Notes: generated by a model not told the origin, from the letters alone. A stretch of DNA of 23,537 nucleotides from Promethearchaeota archaeon (GCA_016839845.1 JAEOTL010000320.1:1-23537); one strand, 5' to 3'. Shown: positions 1 to 6,280, numbered from the stretch's first letter. Numbers and translations: made by a program.

Positions 1-87
1 AGTCATATCAAATAACCCATGTATCTAGTTTAAAAACACGTAAAGAGGATTTCTTGTATATAACAATTAAATGATGCAGGGAGTGGG

Positions 88-120
88 ATTCCCGTTCGAA
101 CCCAAGAAATTTGGATTCCT
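88..120 (-). other. Putative 33-nt intron in the tRNA T loop
   Basis: These 33 nt separate the 7-nt T loop (127-121) from the 3' T-stem strand (87-83). Deleting them restores a perfect 5-bp stem and a 7-nt loop. The exact boundary can slide several bases because GAAT occurs at both ends. The insert carries a second copy of the T-arm sequence: TGGGTTCGAATAGGAATCC at 131-113 recurs at 104-86 with two mismatches. GAATCC (118-113) can pair with GGGTTC (103-98) as an internal hairpin. I could not build a canonical bulge-helix-bulge with a 4-bp central helix, so splicing is inferred only from restoration of the arm. Confidence 0.55.
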
Positions 121-151
121 ATTCGAACCCACGAAGAGCTACCTCACCGGA

Positions 152-236
152 TATCTCATCTAAAACAGTGATGTCAACGGTAATTAAATCTAATAGATCT
201 TGATTCCATCAAATGAGAATTTATTTTTCCCAAAAG
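152..236 (-). other. Anticodon-loop insertion of the tRNA (one or two introns)
   Basis: This holds the sequence between U33 and the 3' anticodon-stem strand: 85 nt where 5 are expected, so about 80 nt are intronic. A single canonical cut after position 37 would leave anticodon CTT, which does not fit a class II tRNA. If CAAGA at 202-198 is an internal exon, the loop becomes CTCAAGA with the Leu anticodon CAA, flanked by introns of 34 and 46 nt; that is speculative. Inside the insert, 173-181 is perfectly complementary over 9 bp to the D arm at 245-253. Confidence 0.45.
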
Positions 237-375
237 AGTCCGGCACCGTTGACCAGCTTGGTTATCCCTGCTTGAAATATTTTAAATTAAAATAATATAA
301 CAATCAATAAAAAGAATTTCATAAAATGTTAACTACTCCATTCACCGAACAAATTGAAATAAAAAGCCATATTTG

Positions 376-735
376 TCATTTTTCTTCAATTTCCTCTAAC
401 ACTTCTGTTATGAATTGAATTAAAGGTTTTATTATTTTTTCCTCTTGTATCTTAGTTTTTAAAAATAATAGAAGTAACACAGGTGAATTTAGCTTTTTTG
501 AAACTTTTTCAGCAATTATTGTGCTTAATAACTTACTACCGACCCCAAATAAATTATAGGATGCTGTTGGTGACTTTATACCTTCAATTATAGGAGGGCT
601 CCCTAAAGTAACATTTCCTATCCCCATATCTTCCTGGTCAGAAATTAATAATAAGAAACTCGAAGATAATTTAACGAGGGTTAAATAGATTTTGGAATCA
701 TTAATATTAACATTCTTCTCAACAAGTATTTCCAT
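376..735 (-). CDS. PAC3/PAC4-like proteasome assembly chaperone homologue
   Basis: This small 119-aa protein has no signal peptide or convincing membrane span. Its layout follows eukaryotic proteasome assembly chaperones 3 and 4: an early strand, a hydrophobic strand (about residues 24-33), the turn MGIGNVTLGSP, a short SKLLSTIIAEKVSKKL helix, a second hydrophobic strand (LNSPVLLLLFL) and a C-terminal acidic helix. By eye this aligns with human PSMG3 from its SSHILVVVTQ strand to its C-terminal helix, and the helix-strand part also resembles PSMG4. In eukaryotes these proteins help assemble the 20S alpha ring. A PAC2-family gene lies 3.3 kb away on the same strand. Identity is judged from remembered family sequences, so the fold is likely and the exact family less so. 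Confidence 0.55.
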   Translation of the reverse strand: MEILVEKNVNINDSKIYLTLVKLSSSFLLLISDQEDMGIGNVTLGSPPIIEGIKSPTASYNLFGVGSKLLSTIIAEKVSKKLNSPVLLLLFLKTKIQEEKIIKPLIQFITEVLEEIEEK

Positions 736-787
736 ATCTTCTTCAACTTGCTTTTCTAGTTCTTTCTAAAATAAGTTAGGTAAAAAT

Positions 788-1303
788 TCAATCGGGAGAA
801 AGAACAACATCGGATAGTCTTTGCCTACGAATGTCAAAATCATGATCCAAATGAATAGTTATACAATGTTGATCTTTTTTCTTAAGATTCTTATGCACAT
901 AACTAACTGGAACAATAGGTAGATCTGAGTTAGTAACCACTTTAATTGGGACCGGTATGGGAATAACTGCGTCACACCTTTCACAGTTAACTAACACAAC
1001 TTTCATATCAGGGGACTCTACCTTTTTCATCCGCTTTAAAACATCTGGGCTTAGTCCTGGAGAATCTTTTGATATTTTATCTTTTTTTTTCGGCGGTTCA
1101 GGTACAGTTGGGATATCTAATTCAACGTTTTCAGGGGATGAATAATCTTCCTTACTGCTTGTAGTTTTTGACTTCGAATTAGAAGGGGTTTTAACTTTTA
1201 GCTTTTTTAATGATTTGTTTTTTTGTTCTGATTCAGTCTCTTTATGGCTTCCCTTTTTTTGAAGACTTTTTTTTTCTTTACTGATATTTTTTTTAGTCCC
1301 CAT
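788..1303 (-). CDS. Basic tail protein with C-terminal Cys/His beta domain
   Basis: I chose the ATG at 1303 (171 aa) over one 15 nt upstream because the extra five residues look unrelated to the lysine-rich start; no clear Shine-Dalgarno site marks either. Residues 1-95 are low-complexity, rich in Lys, Ser and Pro, and probably disordered. The C-terminal domain (about 100-171) has C107 and C110, a proline-rich IPIPVPIKVV strand, then H146-C147 and H151, and ends DFDIRRQRLSDVV. It resembles a small Asgard domain I recall near roadblock and GTPase genes that ends in a VRGYQ-like strand. The next gene upstream encodes a roadblock-fold protein. A metal-binding or adaptor role is inferred only. 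No function is known to me. Confidence 0.7.
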   Translation of the reverse strand: MGTKKNISKEKKSLQKKGSHKETESEQKNKSLKKLKVKTPSNSKSKTTSSKEDYSSPENVELDIPTVPEPPKKKDKISKDSPGLSPDVLKRMKKVESPDMKVVLVNCERCDAVIPIPVPIKVVTNSDLPIVPVSYVHKNLKKKDQHCITIHLDHDFDIRRQRLSDVVLSPD

Positions 1304-1416
1304 AAACGTTACATACAATTTAGCTAATATAATCTTATTTGAGATGATAAAAAATTTTGATATTCTAATGCAAAACCTAAAGTTTAGATTGTTACTAACT
1401 GAATTTACGAATTAAT

Positions 1417-2034
1417 TTAGACCCCAAAAATTTGTCTTAATTCATTATATATTTTGGATAATTCTGATATAATTTGCGCATCATTTTGTTGTAAATAATA
1501 ATTTATATATCCTGCTAACCCTTCTTCGGCTTTTATCCAATCTAAGAATGCTCTAATTTCACCTTGCAGCTGAGAATCTATCTTCGCACTCTCTCCCATA
1601 GACCCCATGCCTCCCGTTTGAGCTGTACTTTGCCCCATTTGAGTGTCTCCACTTAAATAAGGTCCTTGCGTACTCATTGACCCAACAGTCCTTTGAACAT
1701 CCATTGCCGCACCAAGACCATAACCATCAGGATCCAGATATACAATTAATGCATGTTCATCATCTTTAGCTGCTACTATATATCCTTCCCCTTTGTATGA
1801 CATAGCAACTAATCGTTCAGCTTCTATAGTCAGAGTTGAATATTTCACACCTGATACCATAATAAATTGAGCATTTTGACCCATCCAACTTGATACTACT
1901 CTATCGACATCACTACTAATATCCCAATTATCCGTGCTATATACAATTTTCTTGCCTTTAAGTACTGTTGCAGCGATGATATGAGGATCGGATTGCATTA
2001 ATTGTTGGACTGCTGTTGCTGGGTCTACTGGCAT
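1417..2034 (-). CDS. Roadblock/LC7-fold protein with helical C-terminal extension
   Basis: This protein has 205 aa. Residues 1-115 look like a roadblock/longin-type alpha-beta fold: an N-terminal helix, a strand at IIAATVLKGKKIVYST, a helix with SSWM, and paired strands such as GVKYSTLTIEAERLVAMSY and GYIVAAKDDEHALIVYL. A Gly/Ser/Gln/Met-rich linker spans about 125-150. Residues 152-205 form predicted helices. Roadblock proteins act as dimeric partners or regulators of small Ras/MglA-type GTPases and are expanded in Asgard archaea. The start is supported by AGGGA six bases before the ATG. The neighbouring CxxC protein is on the same strand 113 bp downstream. The partner GTPase is not in this window. 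Confidence 0.7.
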   Translation of the reverse strand: MPVDPATAVQQLMQSDPHIIAATVLKGKKIVYSTDNWDISSDVDRVVSSWMGQNAQFIMVSGVKYSTLTIEAERLVAMSYKGEGYIVAAKDDEHALIVYLDPDGYGLGAAMDVQRTVGSMSTQGPYLSGDTQMGQSTAQTGGMGSMGESAKIDSQLQGEIRAFLDWIKAEEGLAGYINYYLQQNDAQIISELSKIYNELRQIFGV

Positions 2035-2155
2035 ATTTTTCCCTAATTTTTTTGTTTTAATTCAGTTGTTTAGAGATTAGTGAAATCACTCTTTATTATA
2101 AAATAAGTATAAACTGATTTTTTAAAAATTTATCGTTAACATTAATGCCACTAAA

Positions 2156-2614
2156 TTACTTCTTTTTTTTAATATTAATTCTCCCAAATCTTGGTTTCAC
2201 ATAGGAATCACTTCTATCCTTACTACCTTGCTCTTTCTCTCCATAGTCTCTTTTAAACCGAATTTTATTTTCATAAAAGTTTTTATGAACCTCGTCATCA
2301 TTTTTCAAGTTTTTAATATGCTCATCTCGGTTTTTTACAGTTTTGAATAATTTTCCGCAAACTGGGCAACTTGGTGATTCAAATTCCAGAAGACCTTTGG
2401 GGCTTTTAACTATAACTGGAAACTTTCTCATTATCTTCCCACTCTGATGCCGACAAAAATGCCTTATCAATTTTCCATAAGGGGGGTAGTTAAAAAAAAG
2501 TTTACTTCCATGCCTGCATTCCCAATATAATACATCTGCACCGCACCGAGTGCATTTTGTTGGAAAAGATCGAAGATGACAGTGTTTTCCGTGTGTCTTA
2601 TAAAAATGTCGCAT
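2156..2614 (-). CDS. Multi-zinc-finger protein with C2H2-like finger
   Basis: This 152-aa protein has two metal-binding regions. The N-terminal one has C21-x2-C24, then C33 and H35 in WECRHGSKLFF, and H52, C54 and H56. This matches the pattern found in prokaryotic proteins with a 'CPxCGxxVLYWEC.HGSKVFF' block. The second is a C2H2-like finger with C83, C86, H99 and H110, a U1-like spacing. The tail (120-152) is strongly basic and ends in a run of lysines, suggesting nucleic-acid contact. The gene is divergent from tfb with about 180 bp between the starts. No Shine-Dalgarno site is visible. RNA or DNA binding is an inference; the target is unknown. Confidence 0.65.
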   Translation of the reverse strand: MRHFYKTHGKHCHLRSFPTKCTRCGADVLYWECRHGSKLFFNYPPYGKLIRHFCRHQSGKIMRKFPVIVKSPKGLLEFESPSCPVCGKLFKTVKNRDEHIKNLKNDDEVHKNFYENKIRFKRDYGEKEQGSKDRSDSYVKPRFGRINIKKKK

Positions 2615-2720
2615 TATATTAGAAGAAAGAACAAACTTATTAAAATCTTATGATCTTTGAAACAAAGGATCAATTAAAAAAAGAGTAGGTTATTAATGGA
2701 CAAATCCTCAAAACGCAAAT

Positions 2721-2729
2721 ATTTATATG
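2721..2729 (+). promoter_or_regulatory. Candidate TATA box for tfb
   Basis: ATTTATATG follows an A-rich BRE-like stretch. A start site about 25 bp downstream (near 2750) would leave a leader of about 45 nt before the ATG at 2796. Confidence 0.4.
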
Positions 2730-2795
2730 TGCAAAATCAATTATGGATATTAAAACAGTGAATTTACCAAGGGTTGGGTATTGGTGGATCTTTCA

Positions 2796-3713
2796 ATGCC
2801 GCAAAAAAATATTAATTTATGCCCAGAATGTGGTAACAAAAATTTAATCTCTGATGATACTCGCGGTGAGATTGTTTGTAATGACTGTGGGTTAGTATTA
2901 AACCAAAGAATCATAGATTCAGGTCCAGAATGGCGTGCCTTCACTTCAGAAGAGGCCAGTAGAAAAGTAAGAGTTGGAGCACCCACAACTTTAACATTAC
3001 ATGATAAGGGATTAAGTACTATGATTGGGTGGAAGAATAAAGACGCATTTGGAAAGGCAATAAGTCCTAAAATGAAAGCAGAAGTATATCGGTTAAGAAA
3101 ATGGCATGTTAGAACTCGAACCAACAAATCTATTGATAGAAATTTAGCGTATGCAATGAATGAACTCGATCGATTTGCATCCCAGTTAAACCTATCTAAA
3201 GGTATTAAAGAATCAGCAGCTCATATTTATCGAAAAATGGCTCATAGAAATTTAATCAGAGGAAGATCTATTGAAGCTATGTTAATCGCTTCAATCTACT
3301 TATCCTGTAGATTAAACAGTATACCAAAAACATTAGATGACTTTATAGAATTTGCTTCAGTAGATAAGAAGAAAATTGCTCGATGCTATCGATTGATTTT
3401 AAATGAGCTCAAATTAAACATACATGTCTCTTCTCCTATCAACTTTATTCCCCGATTTTGTGCAGAATTAAACTTATCAGGTAAAACTCAAAACCGAGCA
3501 GCTTCAATTTTAAAGCTCGCTAAAAAATATCGTATTACTGCTGGAAAAGCACCTACAGGATTAGCAGGTGCTGCCTTATATGTTGCTGCGATTCAAGAGG
3601 GAGAGCGTAGAACTCAAAAAGAGATTTCGATTACGGCAGGCGTAACTGAAGCGACAATACGAAATCGCTATAAAGAATTAATAAATCATCTAAAATTCAA
3701 TATTAACATGTAA
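2796..3713 (+). CDS. tfb: Transcription initiation factor IIB (TFB)
   Basis: TFB bridges promoter-bound TBP and RNA polymerase. Counting from the ATG at 2796 (305 aa), the N-terminal zinc ribbon has C9, C12, C28 and C31. It is followed by the B-reader/linker with IIDSGPEWRAFTSEE, the usual TFIIB signature. Two cyclin-like repeats follow, and the second ends with an HTH-like EISITAGVTEATIRNRYKE segment that in the family reads the BRE element. In-frame TTG (2781) and GTG (2784) codons would add five residues. I prefer ATG because GGTGGA at 2783-2788 sits at a suitable Shine-Dalgarno distance. Length is normal for the family. The gene is convergent with rpo12, another component of the transcription machinery. 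Confidence 0.96.
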   Translation: MPQKNINLCPECGNKNLISDDTRGEIVCNDCGLVLNQRIIDSGPEWRAFTSEEASRKVRVGAPTTLTLHDKGLSTMIGWKNKDAFGKAISPKMKAEVYRLRKWHVRTRTNKSIDRNLAYAMNELDRFASQLNLSKGIKESAAHIYRKMAHRNLIRGRSIEAMLIASIYLSCRLNSIPKTLDDFIEFASVDKKKIARCYRLILNELKLNIHVSSPINFIPRFCAELNLSGKTQNRAASILKLAKKYRITAGKAPTGLAGAALYVAAIQEGERRTQKEISITAGVTEATIRNRYKELINHLKFNINM

Positions 3714-3732
3714 TCAGATTTCTAGAATGCGG

Positions 3733-3748
3733 AATTCTTACAAGAATT
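3733..3748. terminator. Inverted repeat between convergent tfb and rpo12
   Basis: AATTCTT (3733-3739) and AAGAATT (3742-3748) are perfect inverted copies, followed on the plus strand by AGTTTT. The 39-bp gap between the two stops suggests a shared termination site. A stable hairpin could use only the outer 5 bp, so this is tentative. Confidence 0.35.
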
Positions 3749-3752
3749 AGTT

Positions 3753-3902
3753 TTATCTGACTTTAATGCGCTTTATGACATCTGGTCTTTTTTTATATAA
3801 AATACGAAAGCCACAATTAGAACACTTGATACCGGGAAGTGCGCTCAATTCTTTTTTACTCACTTCTTTTCCGCAACTCTTTTTGGCACACACGTACTTC
3901 AT
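3753..3902 (-). CDS. rpo12: DNA-directed RNA polymerase subunit Rpo12 (RpoP)
   Basis: This 49-aa ORF was read directly from the minus strand and starts at the ATG at 3902. It begins MKYVCAKKSCGKEV, has a second metal pair in IKCSNCGF, and continues with the family-typical RILYKKRP and a basic VIKRIKVR end. Archaeal Rpo12, the counterpart of eukaryotic Rpb12, is a zinc-binding subunit of about 45-50 aa with exactly this YKxRP motif; it joins the Rpo3/Rpo10/Rpo11 assembly platform. The first pair is CAKKSC, so the spacing is C-x4-C rather than the more common C-x2-C. No strong Shine-Dalgarno site is seen. It is convergent with tfb. Automated calling easily misses a gene this short. Confidence 0.92.
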   Translation of the reverse strand: MKYVCAKKSCGKEVSKKELSALPGIKCSNCGFRILYKKRPDVIKRIKVR

Positions 3903-3999
3903 AATACTCTTAAATCTTTCATAATTAAAATAGTTTATGATTACAACCGTAAAATTGAAGATTCCTTGTTCAAAAGAAAGAAAGGGTAATTTTTTTTAT

Positions 4000-4809
4000 T
4001 TATATATAGAGTGATTTTCTTTTGTCATCTGCGTCAACTAACTGAAATGTATCAAGATCTTTTTCTAGTTGATCTTTCTTTAATTGAAGGTTTTTGGTAA
4101 TATCTTCAATATTTTCTAATGAATATTTTTTCTTGATTGGTAAAGTGAAAGATTTTTTAAGCATTTCTAAAAGAGTTATTGAAGCTTTTAAATCAGTAAT
4201 ATCCTCATTAACCATTGCTAAATTATCTGTTTCAGCTAAAAAAACTAATCCATCAATATTAAAACGCGCTTTTGCTAAGGTTGGGATTAATCCATTTGCC
4301 CCTATAATGACTCCCTTCTGGATTTTTTGACAACCATTTTTATCTAAATGCTTATCCAATATCTCTCGATTTGTTGAACTCGCGTAAATTTTTGGGAGTT
4401 TTGAGTTTATATTCCTACTGCTTATGGGATAAGCTCCTAAGGCAATAATCAGTTTGATTCCATATTGTTCGATAACTTCTGTGAGGAAATTTGAAATCCT
4501 GTAGATCCCCTTAGGAGTTAAACTTTGAGCATCAGCGGTTATTAGTAGGATATCTCGTAATTTTTCTGGATCTTTCCAGTATAGAATTTCTGCTTTAGGA
4601 GCAGACAAAAGACTATCATCTACAATAGCACCAGCAGGATAATCATCAAAAATAATATCCATCAAATTTTCGGCGTTAAGTTGCCCTATTAATGAATCTA
4701 ATGCAAACTTACCTATGTCCGCTATACCGGGCATTCCCAAAATACAAATGGGATTTGTGAAATCTTCTTTAGAAAAGCTATTATGCTGAATAATTCGAAT
4801 GTCTTCCAT
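4000..4809 (-). CDS. PAC2-family proteasome assembly chaperone (PbaA/PbaB-like) with HbYX tail
   Basis: This 269-aa protein belongs to the PAC2 family. It begins with the typical ICILGMPGIADIGKFALDSLI block (about 22-42), continues with DYPAGAIVDDSLLSAPKAE, then the RDILLITADAQSLTP strand and an IIALGAYP strand. Residues 230-262 form a charged helix. The last residues, L267-Y268-I269, are a hydrophobic-Tyr-X (HbYX) motif, the signal by which proteasome activators and the Pba1-Pba2 chaperone dock into 20S alpha-ring pockets. Archaeal PbaB has been described as using such a tail. AAGGT (4821-4817) lies seven bases before the start. It probably assists or activates the 20S proteasome; a purely structural PAC2-fold role cannot be excluded. 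Confidence 0.85.
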   Translation of the reverse strand: MEDIRIIQHNSFSKEDFTNPICILGMPGIADIGKFALDSLIGQLNAENLMDIIFDDYPAGAIVDDSLLSAPKAEILYWKDPEKLRDILLITADAQSLTPKGIYRISNFLTEVIEQYGIKLIIALGAYPISSRNINSKLPKIYASSTNREILDKHLDKNGCQKIQKGVIIGANGLIPTLAKARFNIDGLVFLAETDNLAMVNEDITDLKASITLLEMLKKSFTLPIKKKYSLENIEDITKNLQLKKDQLEKDLDTFQLVDADDKRKSLYI

Positions 4810-4956
4810 AGAGTAAACCTTGATTTTTCAAAAATACTTCTAATGATTAGGTATTTTTATCAATTTAAAAACGATGTATTATCCTAGTAGACACAAGAAT
4901 TACTGTAAAAGTAATATTTTCATAACATCTAAAAGTTAATTTTCAGAGAATTCATA

Positions 4957-4966
4957 TTTTATATAG
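4957..4966 (+). promoter_or_regulatory. Candidate TATA box for the YkgJ-type gene
   Basis: TTTTATATAG lies about 40 bp before the ATG at 5005. GAGGA at 4994-4998 is a matching Shine-Dalgarno site. The predicted start site near 4986 leaves a leader of about 20 nt. Confidence 0.4.
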
Positions 4967-5004
4967 TAAAAAATGAACTTATTTCTTCTGATGAGGAAAG
5001 AACA

Positions 5005-5607
5005 ATGAAAGCCCTCACCTATAAATGTAAAATGTGCGGAACTTGTTGTCATGAAGTTCCAGGAGATTATGTAAAAAGAATCCCCCTCTATCCAGAAGAG
5101 GCTGATGCATTAATTGAAATCGCAAAAAAACGCGGAGTTGATTTCAGGATAATCGAAGATCTGGTTTTTCCCGATGATATAAATCAAAAAATTATAGTAT
5201 TAACATATCGTATAAGGTTAGATAATCCATCAAAAGGTTGTCCATTTTATGAGAAAATTAAAGGATGTACTGTCCATGATTTCAAACCTTTAGCGTGCCA
5301 AGCTTATCCATTAGCTTTGAAAAGGGTTGATGCTTTTAATTTTTCCATATCTATCGACCCGCTATGCAATTTTGTAATTGAAAATTATGATGAAATAAAG
5401 GGTGCAGATATGGAGAACATAAAAAAGATATTTGTAGATGAGTATCCGAAAGCAGAAATTTTTTATCGCAAAAATAAAAAACTGATGTTCAAAATAAGAG
5501 AATTAGAAGCTTCTAAAAAAATAAATATCCCTCGTGAGATTAGTATTGATACATACAATAGATATCTAAAAGAATGGGAGCGAACTGAGATTCGGGTTAA
5601 CCCCTAA
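5005..5607 (+). CDS. YkgJ-type cysteine-cluster protein
   Basis: This 200-aa protein has an eight-cysteine pattern: C8, C11, C14 and C15 in a CxMCGTCCHE start, C79 in GCPFY, C88, C98 in LACQAYP, and C121. This is the YkgJ/FliB-like cysteine cluster family, thought to bind zinc or an Fe-S cluster, with no settled biochemical role. The middle block GCPFY-x5-GCTVHDFKPLACQAYP is its most conserved part. Residues 130-200 are helical and charged. The start is fixed by the GAGGA site and by the first cysteine cluster lying only seven residues in. It is convergent with the SWS1-like gene, with stops 23 bp apart. Confidence 0.85.
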   Translation: MKALTYKCKMCGTCCHEVPGDYVKRIPLYPEEADALIEIAKKRGVDFRIIEDLVFPDDINQKIIVLTYRIRLDNPSKGCPFYEKIKGCTVHDFKPLACQAYPLALKRVDAFNFSISIDPLCNFVIENYDEIKGADMENIKKIFVDEYPKAEIFYRKNKKLMFKIRELEASKKINIPREISIDTYNRYLKEWERTEIRVNP

Positions 5608-5615
5608 TACCCTTA

Positions 5616-5632
5616 GAAATTACAAGAATTTC
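5616..5632. terminator. Small inverted repeat between convergent stops
   Basis: GAAATT (5616-5621) and AATTTC (5627-5632) flank the 5-nt loop ACAAG, overlapping the minus-strand stop codon. It may serve as a weak bidirectional termination structure. Confidence 0.25.
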
Positions 5633-6023
5633 ACAGTTCTAATCTTAGATCGTTCAAGAGCTCTCGAAATTTATTATCCTCTAACACCTTTTCTTTGAAA
5701 GTACCAAAAGCTTCAATAATTATTTGAGCTAAAATATGTTTACAGAATTCTCTTTTTCTTAAGATTACAACGCTTTTATAAAAATCTTGGCAAGAGCAAA
5801 ACAACATTGGGTAAACTAAGTGCGCTTTTTTCTTGCCCATAACAGTCCAGATTATCCTGTTTGAAGGGGTGCAAGTATATTTGGTTATTCCTCTCTTTAT
5901 TGATTCAAATACATTAGTAGATTTATCAGGAAATATGTCTTCTATGAACGAAACTAACTCTTCATCAAGTAATTGTTTTTCTTTCGCTTTTTCAAAAATT
6001 GTAATTAATAAATCATCTGGCAT
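5631..6023 (-). CDS. SWS1/ZSWIM7-like SWIM zinc-finger protein
   Basis: This 130-aa protein has C76-x-C78, then C94-x-H96 and A99, i.e. CxC...CxHxxA. That extended motif marks the Shu2/SWS1 (ZSWIM7) branch of SWIM proteins, which support Rad51 in homologous recombination. The match to human ZSWIM7 extends outside the motif: a 'S/TPSxR' turn followed by a short V.G hairpin, then a SVxLRK segment between the two metal pairs, and a helix of similar length after CKHxLA. Length is also close (human about 140). The N-terminal 45 residues are helical. No RadA paralogue is next to it. The assignment is good at superfamily level; the recombination role is inferred from eukaryotic relatives. Confidence 0.75.
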   Translation of the reverse strand: MPDDLLITIFEKAKEKQLLDEELVSFIEDIFPDKSTNVFESIKRGITKYTCTPSNRIIWTVMGKKKAHLVYPMLFCSCQDFYKSVVILRKREFCKHILAQIIIEAFGTFKEKVLEDNKFRELLNDLRLEL

Positions 6024-6244
6024 TTTATTACATCCCTAAATATCAAAATATGTTCTATTAATAAAGATTTTTTTCTTTGATATAAAACAAGATAATCCCT
6101 TCTTAAAGTCATTTGTAGAAACCTCAACCTCTCTTAATAATTTATCTTTTAACTCCTAATTATAGTGGTTTAAATTCATTCTTCATAATTTCTTATTGCA
6201 TCAAAATTTTTTTTGTTAAAAATAAAACTATAAGTGAAAAATAG

Positions 6245-6280
6245 ATGCCACATGGCCCACGTGGAGGCGTAATTCCATAA
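6245..6280 (+). other. Micro-ORF A (11 codons)
   Basis: This ORF reads MPHGPRGGVIP then TAA. A TATA-like TTAAAAATAA at 6216-6225 lies at the distance expected for a leaderless transcript starting at this ATG. It shares its first 9 bases and its last 8 bases with micro-ORF B. Translation is unproven; it may be a binding site rather than a coding unit. Confidence 0.2.

Larger units (their letters stand above)
75..271 (-). tRNA. Interrupted class II tRNA, probably tRNA-Leu
   Basis: On the minus strand the acceptor GCAGGGA (271-265) pairs perfectly with TCCCTGC (82-76), followed by discriminator A at 75. The D stem is ACC/GGT, the anticodon stem CCGGA (243-239) pairs with TCCGG (151-147), the variable arm has GAG/CTC around GTAG, and the T stem GTGGG (132-128) pairs with CCCAC (87-83) around loop TTCGAAT. 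The long variable arm and A73 fit archaeal tRNA-Leu (Ser normally has G73). Two stretches do not fit: about 80 extra nt in the anticodon loop and 33 extra nt at the T loop. Removing both gives 84 nt, normal for Leu. The anticodon cannot be read directly; CAA is possible if a short internal exon at 198-202 is kept. CCA is not encoded. A pseudogene is not excluded. Confidence 0.72.

Noticed and set aside
1..74. Possible further RNA gene before the tRNA
   Set aside because: No stems, motifs or open frame could be supported in this short edge segment.
2079..2090. AGTGA-AA-TCACT near-palindrome upstream of the roadblock gene
   Set aside because: Only 5 bp per arm, no second copy and no flanking symmetry; compatible with chance, although it lies near the likely transcription start.
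2750..3127. 125-codon open frame antisense to the start of tfb
   Set aside because: It overlaps the tfb zinc ribbon and promoter, and has no motif.
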